A stretch of 5,591 nucleotides of DNA, taken from positions 2,128,661 through 2,134,251 of the forward strand of contig LATQ01000001.1 of the NCBI GenBank assembly GCA_001017865.1, given 5' to 3'. Positions 1 through 5,591 of this stretch are shown piece by piece (positions within the stretch are counted from its first letter, which is position 1; each line of letters begins with the position of its first letter). The notes beneath the pieces were generated by a model, which did no database searches, was not told the origin of the DNA, and saw only the letters and a list, made by a program, of their open reading frames with translations. Source of the DNA: Rhodococcus sp. IITR03. Its GTDB lineage: Bacteria; Actinomycetota; Actinomycetes; Mycobacteriales; Mycobacteriaceae. The translations under genes and the position numbers were made by a program.

Positions 1-2
1 CC

Positions 3-494
3 GCCGTCCGCCTCGGCGACCTGCGCGAACGTGTGAGCGACGCGCTCGCGCACGCGCTCGGACGCCCTGTGCCGGTCGACGCCGACGGCGACTTCGTCGT
101 GGTCCTCGACTCCCAGGTGGTCTTCGTCGTGATCGACGACGACGGCAGCATCAGGCTGTGGGCGCCGCTGCTGCACGCGATCCCTGAGGACGACACCCCG
201 GGAACGGCGTCCGCCGGCGGTCGTACCCACGCGCTGGCCGAGCTCACCGAACTGAACCGGACGTGGCCGCACATCAAGGTGGTGCTCGTCGAGGACCGGC
301 TCGTCGCCACCGTCGACCTGCTCGGCGATCCGTTCGTGCCCCGCCACCTGTCCGAGCTGCTCCAGCGACTCAAGGGTTTCCTCACCGTCGTCGACGAGCG
401 ATTCGCTCGCCGATTCGACGGCGTCCGCTACGGCTCCGACAGGGAACACGACGTCGAGCTGCCCGAGGGCAGCGTGCTCGACGAACCGAACTGA
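3..494 (+). CDS. YbjN / TY-Chap-like small protein, 5' end outside window
   Basis: The frame is open to the left edge, with AVRLGDLRER preceding the first possible GTG start at 33. That helix-like stretch resembles the usual beginning of this domain, so the true start probably lies outside the window; counted from 33 the protein has 153 residues. It shows short beta strands (DGDFVVVLDSQVVFVVIDDD), the segment LAELTELNRTWPHIKVVLVEDR, a hydrophobic strand, then PRHLSELLQRLKGFLTVVDE as a long helix and an acidic tail ending in DEPN. This order of strands, an 'LN' helix and 'PFVPRHL' followed by a helix resembles the YbjN/type III secretion chaperone-like (TY-Chap) proteins common in actinobacteria, thought to bind peptides. 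The family call rests on pattern memory and no catalytic motif is visible. It converges on pmt with a gap of 31 bases and has no frame break. Confidence 0.6.
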   Translation, partial: AVRLGDLRERVSDALAHALGRPVPVDADGDFVVVLDSQVVFVVIDDDGSIRLWAPLLHAIPEDDTPGTASAGGRTHALAELTELNRTWPHIKVVLVEDRLVATVDLLGDPFVPRHLSELLQRLKGFLTVVDERFARRFDGVRYGSDREHDVELPEGSVLDEPN

Positions 495-525
495 ACTTTC
501 CTCAGAAGCAGCGACTGCACTCCGC

Positions 526-2100
526 TCAGCGCCAGCTGGGGAGCCACAGCTGGTCGTTCCAGTGCTCCGGTGTGATCGGCAGCGCCGTGAGGATCGGCCA
601 CAACCACACGAAGTTCGCGACGACGAGCCCGACGTACAGACACACCACGAGCAACCCGGTCGTCCGCCGTTCCGTCGAGGCGTGCGGCGACCCGAGGATG
701 TCACCGAGCACCAGCGCGACACCCATCACCAGGAAGGGTGCCATCGGCACCGCGTAGAAGTAGTACATCTGCCGGTCGAGGCTCGCGAACCACGGCAGGA
801 TCCCCGCGCCGTAACCGGTGAGCACCGCGGCCCACCGCCAGTCGCGGCGGACGAGCAGCTGCCACAGTCCCCACCCGAGCACCGGCAACGACACCCACCA
901 CAGCGCCGGCGTTCCGACCAGCATCACGGCCTTGACGCACTGCTCCGCGTCGCACCCGCTGATCCGCTCGCCGTCGGCGAAGTAGTACAGCATCGGTCGC
1001 AGCCCCATCGGCCACGTCCACGGCTTCGACTCCCAGGGGTGCTGATTGCCGGCCGAGTTCGTCAGGCCGGAGTGGAACTCGAGGACGCTCGCGCTGTAGT
1101 ACCAGAGCGATCGCAGCGCGTCGGGAACGAAGGAGAACATTCCGTCGTGACCGATCCGCGAGCCGACCGCGTGACGGTAGACGCCGGTCTCGCTCGCGAA
1201 CCACGCCCAGTAGGTCGACAGATAAACCCCGAGCGGGACGAGCACGAGGCGTACAGCGCTGGGCCGATATCGCGCAGGGCCGTCCCGACCCACGGTCGCT
1301 GCACCCGGTACGCGCGACGCGTCGCGAGGTCGAAGGCCACGGACATCAGCCCGAAGAACGCGATGAAGTACAGGCCCGACCACTTGGTGCCCACCGCCAG
1401 ACCCAGCAGGATGCCTGCGCCGAAGCGCCACCAGCGCACCCCGAAACGCGGACCCCACACACTGTCGAGGACACGACCCTCGGCGTGCACCTTCGCCATG
1501 CGGGCACGCACGTCGTCGCGGTCGACGATCAGGCACCCGAAGGCGGCGACGACGAAGACCGCCTGGAAGATGTCGAGCATGCCGAGGCGGGACGACACGA
1601 AGGTCACCCCGTCGACGACGAGCAGCAGACCGGCGACCGCGCCGAGCATCGTCGACCGGGTCAGCCGCCGCACGATCCGCACGACCAGCAGGACGAGCAC
1701 GACACCGGCCGCCGCGCGAGAAACGCCAGCCCCACGCGGTGTATCCGAACAGTGCCTCACCGATCGCGATCATCTGTTTGCCGACGGGCGGATGCACGAC
1801 GAGCCCGTAACCGGGGTTGTCCTCGATCCAGCCCCCGGTGAGCACCTGCCAACCCTGCGGGGCGTAGTGCTTCTCGTCGAACACCGGCGTCTTCGCGTCG
1901 GTGGGGTAGTTGAGCATCGTGAACCGCGTGATCGCGGCGAGTGCCGTGACGAAGGCGGTGACGATCCAGCCGCGCGCCCGATCTCCGGGGACAGGCTCGG
2001 GTCCGGGCACCAACGGGCCGGGACCGAGAAGGCGACGATCCTGCGCTGCCGACGGACCACGGCCGGGGGCCTGTGAAGGGCTGCGGTCCGTCACGGTCAC
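526..2100 (-). CDS. pmt: Polyprenyl-phosphate-mannose:protein O-mannosyltransferase (GT39), interrupted by two frame breaks
   Basis: This is an integral membrane enzyme that moves mannose from polyprenyl-phosphate-mannose to Ser/Thr of proteins being secreted. After repair it has about 525 residues, close to my recollection of about 500 for M. tuberculosis Rv1002c. A Pro/Gly-rich cytoplasmic tail (1-44) precedes the first membrane helix. The first outer loop carries the DE pair of PVFDEKHYAPQGW (about D75/E76; the Asp is the expected catalytic residue), and VVHPPVGKQM follows. Later come VRWWRFGAGILLGLAVGTKW, HPWESKPWTWPMGLRPMLYY and a C-terminal block of four hydrophobic helices ending LWLPSWR. 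Two breaks interrupt it. Near 1716, GWRFS joins AAAGVVLVLLVVRI two bases short. At 1248-1250, ALYA joins LVLVPLGVYL one base short. The losses total three, so the ends share a frame while the middle third is garbled. GTG at 2100 is chosen because a -10-like TACGAT lies six bases upstream; GTG at 2094 is the alternative. Confidence 0.9.
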   Translation of the reverse strand: MTVTDRSPSQAPGRGPSAAQDRRLLGPGPLVPGPEPVPGDRARGWIVTAFVTALAAITRFTMLNYPTDAKTPVFDEKHYAPQGWQVLTGGWIEDNPGYGLVVHPPVGKQMIAIGEALFGYTAWGWRFSRGGRCRARPAGRADRAAADPVDDARRGRRSAARRRRGDLRVVPPRHARHLPGGLRRRRLRVPDRRPRRRACPHGEGARRGSCPRQCVGSAFRGALVALRRRHPAGSGGGHQVVGPVLHRVLRADVRGLRPRDASRVPGAATVGRDGPARYRPSAVRLVLVPLGVYLSTYWAWFASETGVYRHAVGSRIGHDGMFSFVPDALRSLWYYSASVLEFHSGLTNSAGNQHPWESKPWTWPMGLRPMLYYFADGERISGCDAEQCVKAVMLVGTPALWWVSLPVLGWGLWQLLVRRDWRWAAVLTGYGAGILPWFASLDRQMYYFYAVPMAPFLVMGVALVLGDILGSPHASTERRTTGLLVVCLYVGLVVANFVWLWPILTALPITPEHWNDQLWLPSWR

Positions 2101-2123
2101 GTTCCGATCGTAGGCTGAGCCGT
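2101..2123. promoter_or_regulatory. Divergent overlapping promoters for pmt and rsmI, probably leaderless
   Basis: Only 23 bases separate the two start codons. On the plus strand TAGGCT (2111-2116) fits the actinobacterial -10 pattern TANNNT and lies seven bases before the rsmI ATG at 2124. On the minus strand TACGAT (2112 to 2107) lies six bases before the pmt GTG at 2100. Transcription normally starts about seven bases after the -10, so both mRNAs would begin at or next to their start codons, which agrees with the lack of a Shine-Dalgarno sequence on either side. The two hexamers share two base pairs. I see no good -35 element for either. The sites are read directly; their use as promoters is inferred. 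Confidence 0.55.
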
Positions 2124-3009
2124 ATGCAGGCAGCCAAACCGGTCCAGGGCGCGAATCCGGGAGAGGGCCGGCTCGTGCTGGCCGCCACTCCGATGGGAGA
2201 CATCGGTGACGCCTCGGCGCGTCTCCGCGATGCTCTCGCACCGCCGACGTGATCGCCGCAGAGGACACCCGCCGCACCAAGCACTCGCCGCGGCGCTCGG
2301 CGTCACCCTCACCGGGCGGGTCGTGAGCTTCTACGACCAGGTCGAGGTGTCGCGGCTGCCGGGTCTCGTCACCGACATCGAGGAGGGCCGCACCGTCCTG
2401 CTCGTCACCGACGCGGGTATGCCGTCGGTGAGCGATCCCGGCTACCGCCTCGTCGCGGCGTGCGTCGAAGCCGGTCTACCGGTGACCTGCCTGCCCGGTC
2501 CGTCGGCCGTGACCACCGCCCTCGCACTGTCGGGTCTGCCGGTCGAGCGGTTCTGCTTCGACGGGTTCCCGCCCCGCAAGCCGGGTCAGCGACGCGCGTG
2601 GCTCGGAACGCTCGTCCAGGAGCCCCGGGCCGTGGTGTTCTTCGAGGCACCGCACCGGCTCGCGGCGTGCCTGGCCGACGCCGTCGACGTACTCGGCGGC
2701 GACCGTCGCGCCGCCGTCTGCCGCGAACTCACCAAGACCTACGAGGAAGTGCGCCGCGGCACGCTCGCGGAGCTCGCCGAGTGGGCCGTCGAAGGCGCGC
2801 GCGGTGAGATCACCGTGGTGCTCGAAGGGGCGGTCGCGGTGGCCACCGACCCCGTCGACCTCGTCGACGAGGTGGAACGGAAGGTCGAGGACGGGATGCG
2901 GCTGAAGGATGCCTGCGCCGTCGTCGCCGAGGCCGCGTCGAAGTCGTCCGGCGCGACGGTCTCGAAGCGCGAACTGTACGACGCGGTGCTGGAAGCGCGT
3001 CGCGACTGA
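2124..3009 (+). CDS. rsmI: 16S rRNA (cytidine(1402)-2'-O)-methyltransferase RsmI, interrupted by two close frame breaks
   Basis: RsmI uses S-adenosylmethionine to methylate the 2'-OH of C1402 in the decoding centre of 16S rRNA. The repaired protein has 295 residues, normal for the family. Family landmarks in order: LVLAATPMGDIGDAS (17-31), AAEDTRRTK (45-53), VVSFYDQVE (67-75), LLVTDAGMPSVSDPGYRLV (93-111), the SAM-site loop LPGPSAV (124-130), FDGFPPRK (146-153), VFFEAPHRL (172-180), CRELTKTYEEV (200-210) and GEITVVLEG (229-237). The C-terminal part ends SKRELYDAVLEARRD. Two single-base losses, at 2241-2242 (DALA to ADVIAAED) and 2281-2283 (RRTK to LAAALGVT), lie about 40 bases apart. Unrepaired, translation from the ATG stops at the TGA at 2250. 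The start is ATG 2124, consistent with the leaderless promoter just before it. The stop codon lies inside a tandem repeat. Confidence 0.92.
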
Positions 3010-3077
3010 CGCGGTTGTTGGAAGCGCGTCGCGACTGACGCGGTGCCGGAGGCGCGTCGCGACTGACGAGGTCTGCC
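2980..3077. repeat. 28/29-bp tandem repeat spanning the rsmI stop codon
   Basis: There are three full head-to-tail copies and a decayed fourth: 2980-3007 (28 bp), 3008-3036 (29 bp), 3037-3064 (28 bp) and a partial copy from 3065. Each begins GACGCGGT and ends GGAAGCGCGTCGCGACT (GGAGGCGCG in copy 3). Copy 1 encodes the last residues of RsmI, DAVLEARRD, and the TGA stop spans the junction with copy 2. Copies 2 and 3 lie after the stop. Copies 1 and 3 are in the same frame, so copy 3 reads DAVPEARRD and again ends in TGA. Each copy carries the perfect palindrome GTCGCGAC, at 2999-3006, 3028-3035 and 3056-3063. The likely origin is local duplication of the 3' end of the gene; any function is unknown. 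Confidence 0.9.
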
Positions 3078-3147
3078 GCACACCGATCGAGAAAACCGCA
3101 TATCGGACGCGCTGTGGGGTCCGGAGACACTGCGTGCCACGGAAGCC

Positions 3148-3228
3148 TAGACTCTGCCGCGTCCCGAATGCAGACGTCACCGGCACCGGTCGGTCGGACG
3201 CTGTCGGGGGCTTCGGACGATCAGGAGG
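3148..3228 (+). promoter_or_regulatory. Putative -10 element, leader and ribosome binding site of the symporter gene
   Basis: TAGACT at 3148-3153 matches TANNNT and would start a transcript near 3160, giving a leader of about 75 bases. AGGAGG at 3223-3228 is a strong Shine-Dalgarno sequence six bases before the ATG at 3235, and it decides that start. No clear -35 hexamer is seen. The leader contains ACCGGT and repeated CGGTCGG-like runs, but I recognise no riboswitch and nothing resembling a glycine aptamer. The remaining intergenic DNA (3078-3147) shows nothing else I can name. Confidence 0.4.
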
Positions 3229-3234
3229 ACGCGG

Positions 3235-4637
3235 ATGGATTCGGTGAACGATTTCCTCGTCGAGGTGGCAGGCGTGGTGTGGGGGCCGTACCTGCTCATC
3301 CCGCTGCTGTTGGGTACGGGCCTCGTGCTCACGATCCGGCTGAGGGGCGTCCAGTTCCGCAAACTGTGGCCCGCACTGCGGCTGGGTCTGATCACCCGCC
3401 ACGACGAAGGCGCCACCGAAGGCGACATCTCCCAGTACCAGGCACTGACCACCGCGCTCGCCGCGACGGTGGGCGTGGGCAACATCGCCGGTGTCGGCAC
3501 CGCGATCTACTTCGGTGGGCCCGGCGCGCTGTTCTGGATGTGGGTCACCGGCCTGGTCGGCATGGCGAGCAAGTACTCCGAGGCGTTCCTCGGCGTGAAG
3601 TACCGCACGACCGACGCCAAGGGTGAGCAGAGCGGTGGTCCGCAGTACTACCTCGCCCGCGCCATCCCCAACAAGGCCGGTCTCGTCCTGAGCCTGCTGT
3701 TCGCGGTGTTCGCCGTGCTCGCCAGCTTCGGTATCGGCAACATGACCCAGGCAAACACCGTCGCCACCCAGCTCGACGACACCTTCGGTGTCCCGACCTG
3801 GATCAGCGGTGTGCTCATGACGGTGCTCGCTGCCGCAGTCCTGCTCGGCGGCATCAAGTCCATCGGCAGGGTCACCGCCGCCTTCGTGCCCGCGATGATC
3901 CTCCTGTACGTCGGCGCCGGCATCATCGTCCTCGCGGTCAACTTCACCCAGATCCCCGACGCTTCGCGCTCATCTTCACCGACGCCTTCACCGGCACCGC
4001 GGCCACCGGCGGCTTCATCGGATCGGTCTTCATGATCGCGCTGCGCTACGGCGTCGCCCGCGGCATCTTCTCGAACGAGTCGGGCATGGGCAGCGCGGCG
4101 ATCGCCGCCGCGGCCGCCCAGACCACCCACCCGGTCCGTCAGGGCCTGGTGTCGATGACCCAGACGTTCATCGACACGATCATCGTCGTCACCTTCACCG
4201 GCCTGGTCATCGTCACCACCGGAGCCTGGGAGTCCGGCGAGCAGGGCGCTGCCATGACGTCGGCAGGCTTCGCCGACGGCCTCGGCGGGGACTGGGGTCA
4301 CTGGATCGTCGCCGTCTCGGTCGTCTTCTTCGCCTTCTCGACGATCCTCGGCTGGTCGTACTACGGCGAGCGGTGCGTCGAGCGTCTCGTCGGTCGCCGC
4401 GGCGTGGTGCCCTACCGTGCGATCTTCGTGATCGTGGTATTCATCGGTGCGACCACCCAGCTCGAGGTGGTCTGGAACTTCTCCGATGTGATGAACGGCC
4501 TCATGGCCCTGCCGAACCTGATCGGTCTGCTGGTGCTGTCGGGTCTGATTGCGCGGGAGACGAAGGCCTATCTCGATCGCGACCCGTACCTGTTGGGCAA
4601 CCCCGTCGCGATGGACGATCCCGACACCGTCAAGTAA
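3235..4637 (+). CDS. Sodium:alanine/glycine symporter, AGCS family, one frame break
   Basis: This inner-membrane carrier is expected to import alanine or glycine together with Na+. The repaired protein has 467 residues, typical for the family. Family features: [20 protein letters not shown] (71-90), the AGCS signature [13 protein letters not shown] (94-106), [15 protein letters not shown] (110-124), SGGPQYYL (133-140), [12 protein letters not shown] (166-177), and after the break [20 protein letters not shown] and [18 protein letters not shown]. About ten or more hydrophobic segments can be picked out, ending at a charged tail ([13 protein letters not shown], ...DDPDTVK). At 3961-3962, after residue 242, one base is missing: QIPDA must join [18 protein letters not shown]. 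Unrepaired, the first part runs into a Ser/Pro-rich tail and stops at 4035, and the second part appears to begin at an internal ATG at 4032. The start is fixed by AGGAGG at 3223-3228. Whether the substrate is alanine, glycine or another small amino acid cannot be told here. Confidence 0.92.
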
Positions 4638-4652
4638 CCGGAAAAACGGGAA

Positions 4653-4674
4653 AGGGCCCGCGATGCGGGGCCCT
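4653..4674. terminator. GC-rich terminator hairpin downstream of the symporter gene
   Basis: AGGGCCCGC (4653-4661), the loop GAT and GCGGGGCCCT (4665-4674) form a nearly perfect stem starting 15 bases after the symporter stop codon. The left arm has one C fewer than the right arm needs, leaving a single bulged G, possibly another missing base in this sequence. On the plus strand no T-run follows, as is common for actinobacterial hairpin terminators. On the minus strand the stem is followed by TTCCCGTTTTT (4652 down to 4642), a better match to a classical intrinsic terminator. It may therefore act in both directions. Confidence 0.65.
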
Positions 4675-4691
4675 CAACGTATGTGGAGCAT

Positions 4692-4744
4692 GCCTCCACG
4701 CCGACCCGGAACTACCCCTCGTCAGTCCCTATCGGCGTGGAGGC
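4692..4744. repeat. 13-bp perfect inverted repeat with 27-base spacer
   Basis: GCCTCCACGCCGA at 4692-4704 is the exact reverse complement of TCGGCGTGGAGGC at 4732-4744. A second, shorter partner for the same bases lies just upstream: GTGGAG at 4683-4688 can pair with CTCCAC at 4694-4699. The two foldings exclude each other. A separate hairpin follows at 4752-4779. The arms are directly visible; their role (RNA structure or protein binding) is unknown. Confidence 0.85.
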
Positions 4745-4811
4745 CCCCGCCCCACGCTGCAAGGTCGAACCTTGCGTGGTGACCACTCTTCCGTGTCATT
4801 GGCTGGGACTG

Positions 4812-4842
4812 AAAATACCGACCGGCGCGGAACCGGTATCAT
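4812..4842. promoter_or_regulatory. Dyad-symmetric divergent promoter region before the nSTAND1 gene
   Basis: ATACCG (4815-4820) and CGGTAT (4834-4839) form an inverted repeat centred at 4827. On the plus strand the right arm gives CGGTATCAT, whose TATCAT (4837-4842) is one base from the consensus -10 and would start the nSTAND1 transcript near 4849 with a leader of about 74 bases. On the minus strand the left arm gives CGGTATTTT, whose TATTTT is a -10 candidate for leftward transcription starting near 4805. Each -10 sits where the other promoter's -35 would fall, so the two could exclude one another. No good -35 sequence is visible for either. The dyad could equally be an operator. Confidence 0.45.
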
Positions 4843-4861
4843 CCCTGCTCAGGCGTGGTGA

Positions 4862-4880
4862 GGAATTTTTCCGCAGCGGA
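4862..4880. repeat. Two overlapping short inverted repeats in the nSTAND1 leader
   Basis: GGAATTTTTCC (4862-4872; arms GGAA/TTCC) overlaps TCCGCAGCGGA (4870-4880; arms TCCGC/GCGGA around one A). They lie just downstream of the predicted transcription start and before the nSTAND1 start codon. The T-run stands out in otherwise GC-rich DNA. They could be a regulator site or a small leader structure; neither is shown. Confidence 0.4.
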
Positions 4881-4922
4881 TGTTTGCGCGCGGGGAACGG
4901 GAGTACGAGGGGCGCGGAACGG

Positions 4923-5591
4923 ATGTCAGACACCGGCGGAAAGCCTGGTTCGGCGCAACGTCAGTTCTTCGCCGACCAGCTACGGATGCTGTTCGCCGCA
5001 GCCGGGCGTCCGGCCCTCAAGAAGGTCGTCTCGGAGGCCGCGACCGTCGCCGGGCGGTGGGCAGCGACCGGAACGTCTCCGTCCAGCGGGTCAGCGACTG
5101 GCGCAGCGGCAACCGGATGCCGGCCAACTTCGAGTCGGTGCATCCGGTGCTCGTGGTCCTCATCCGCGCGGCGCGCGAACTCAACGTCGAACCGCCGGCC
5201 CCCGGTCTGTACTCCCTGAAGCAGTGGGAGAACTGGTGGAAGGCCGCGCGCGGGCAGGTGAACGCTCCGCGCACCAAGGAATCGGCATCGGTGTCGGTGC
5301 CGCCCGGGATCCGCCCGTACAAGGGACTCGCGTCCTACCGACAGAACGATGCCCGGTTGTTCTTCGGGCGCACCCAGAGCGTGCGCACCCTCGCCGACGT
5401 GGTGACCGCCTCCCATGGACAGGGCCCGGTTGTGGTGACAGGTGCCTCCGGCGTCGGCAAGTCCTCGCTCGTGCAGGCCGGTCTCATTCCGCAGCTGTGT
5501 TCCACGCCCGACTGCCACCCCGTGGTCCTCACCCCCGGCACCGACCCGGTCGCACGCCTGGTCGACGCGCTCCCCGAGCTGGCCGACGTCG
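4923..5591 (+). CDS. nSTAND1-type P-loop NTPase with N-terminal HTH-like domain, 3' end outside window, one frame break
   Basis: This is the start of a large STAND-class NTPase: 223 codons are visible with no stop. Residues about 10-90 form a helical region, RQFFADQLRMLFAAAGRPAL then VSVQRVSDWRSGNRMPANF, resembling the XRE-like helix-turn-helix at the front of many actinobacterial nSTAND1 proteins. A linker with Trp-rich LKQWENWWKAAR (99-110) follows, then RPYKGLASYR (131-140), ARLFFGR (144-150) and VVVTGASGVGKSSLVQAGLIP (170-190), whose GASGVGKSS is the Walker A nucleotide-binding loop. Related proteins often end in WD40 or other repeats that sense a trigger; here that part is unseen. One base is missing at 5052-5057 (TVAGR must join VGSDRNVSVQ); without repair the frame closes at 5219. 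ATG 4923 is chosen because GAGGGG lies ten bases upstream and the protein reads naturally from there. Its role (defence, regulation or programmed death) cannot be decided from this part. Confidence 0.8.

Larger units (their letters stand above)
4642..4805 (-). ncRNA. Candidate structured minus-strand RNA of about 165 nt
   Basis: Read on the minus strand, a -10-like TATTTT (4817 to 4812) is followed by three hairpins. The first is CCACG/CGTGG plus CAAGGT/ACCTTG with a three-base bulge (4779-4752). The second is a 13-bp perfect stem (4744-4732 with 4704-4692), whose loop holds a further GGGACT/AGTTCC helix. The third is the stem at 4674-4653 followed by a T-rich tail. The inner helix of hairpin two needs a G-U pair on the minus strand but has an A-C mismatch on the plus strand, which favours a minus-strand transcript. 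It resembles no RNA family I know. Hairpins also arise by chance in GC-rich DNA, so confidence is low. Confidence 0.27.

Noticed and set aside
532..553. CCAGCTG/CAGCTGG inverted repeat at the 3' end of pmt as a terminator for the convergent genes.
   Set aside because: It has a seven-base stem with an eight-base loop, no T-run on either strand, and lies within pmt codons. Support is too weak to list.
562..2076. A long plus-strand reading frame opposite pmt, and other long frames antisense to rsmI and the symporter gene.
   Set aside because: Their products are low-complexity and rich in Arg, Pro, His or Asp, as expected from shadows of GC-rich genes. The opposite strand encodes recognisable conserved proteins.
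2206..2283. RsmI starting at ATG 2206 in the downstream frame.
   Set aside because: From 2206 to 2283 that frame encodes an Arg/His-rich run unlike the family. The conserved N-terminus is encoded from 2124 in other frames, so the gene is frame-broken rather than started late.
2980..3077. CRISPR array.
   Set aside because: The repeat units abut directly with no spacers, and the first copy is coding.
3154..3234. Glycine or other amino-acid riboswitch in the leader of the symporter gene.
   Set aside because: No recognisable aptamer motif or expression-platform hairpin is present.
4032..4637. A separate second transporter gene starting at ATG 4032.
   Set aside because: It has no ribosome binding site and its sequence is the C-terminal half of the same AGCS protein. 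Conserved coding runs upstream of this ATG in the same frame, back to 3963.
4752..4779. GGTTCGACC-like sequence on the minus strand resembling a tRNA T-arm.
   Set aside because: It is the tip of a perfect hairpin with a three-base loop, not a five-base stem with a seven-base loop, and no acceptor, D or anticodon arms surround it.
4722..4797. A 25-codon minus-strand reading frame from the ATG at 4799 to 4722 (begins MTRKSGHHARFDLAAWG) inside the candidate RNA.
   Set aside because: It has no Shine-Dalgarno sequence, is not at the expected leaderless distance from TATTTT, and lies across hairpin arms. Its length is within chance expectation.

Overview
The window is GC-rich actinobacterial DNA, most likely from a member of the Mycobacteriales such as Rhodococcus. 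This rests on the strong G/C preference at third codon positions, the divergent pair of a protein O-mannosyltransferase gene (pmt) and rsmI that I recall from mycobacteria (Rv1002c/Rv1003 in M. tuberculosis), and promoters that appear to place the start codon at or next to the first transcribed base. The genus is an inference.

Layout from left to right. At 3-494 (+) is the end of a small protein resembling the YbjN/type III secretion chaperone-like (TY-Chap) family. It converges on pmt, which occupies 526-2100 (-). A 23-bp gap (2101-2123) separates pmt from the divergent rsmI at 2124-3009 (+). The end of rsmI, including its stop codon, is the first copy of a 28/29-bp tandem repeat that runs on to about 3077. 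After a leader region, a sodium:alanine/glycine symporter gene (AGCS family) lies at 3235-4637 (+), closed by a GC-rich hairpin. The gene-free stretch 4638-4922 holds several inverted repeats, a plausible divergent promoter pair, and a possible structured RNA on the minus strand. From 4923 to the right edge runs the start of a large nSTAND1-type NTPase: an N-terminal helix-turn-helix-like region followed by a Walker A P-loop.

The most consequential observation is that four of the five genes are broken by small frame shifts, six in all. Every one is repaired by adding one or two bases, and conserved protein sequence continues on both sides of each break. The terminator-like hairpin also looks one C short. 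This uniform loss of bases, including in a normally conserved rRNA methyltransferase, suggests sequence or assembly errors in GC-rich DNA rather than true pseudogenes. I therefore annotate each gene as one interrupted coding region with its break points.

Functionally, pmt (protein O-mannosylation at the membrane), rsmI (16S rRNA 2'-O-methylation) and the symporter are ordinary chromosomal genes. The nSTAND1 gene is the accessory element most likely to belong to a signalling or conflict system, but the window ends just after its P-loop, so its sensor and effector parts cannot be seen.
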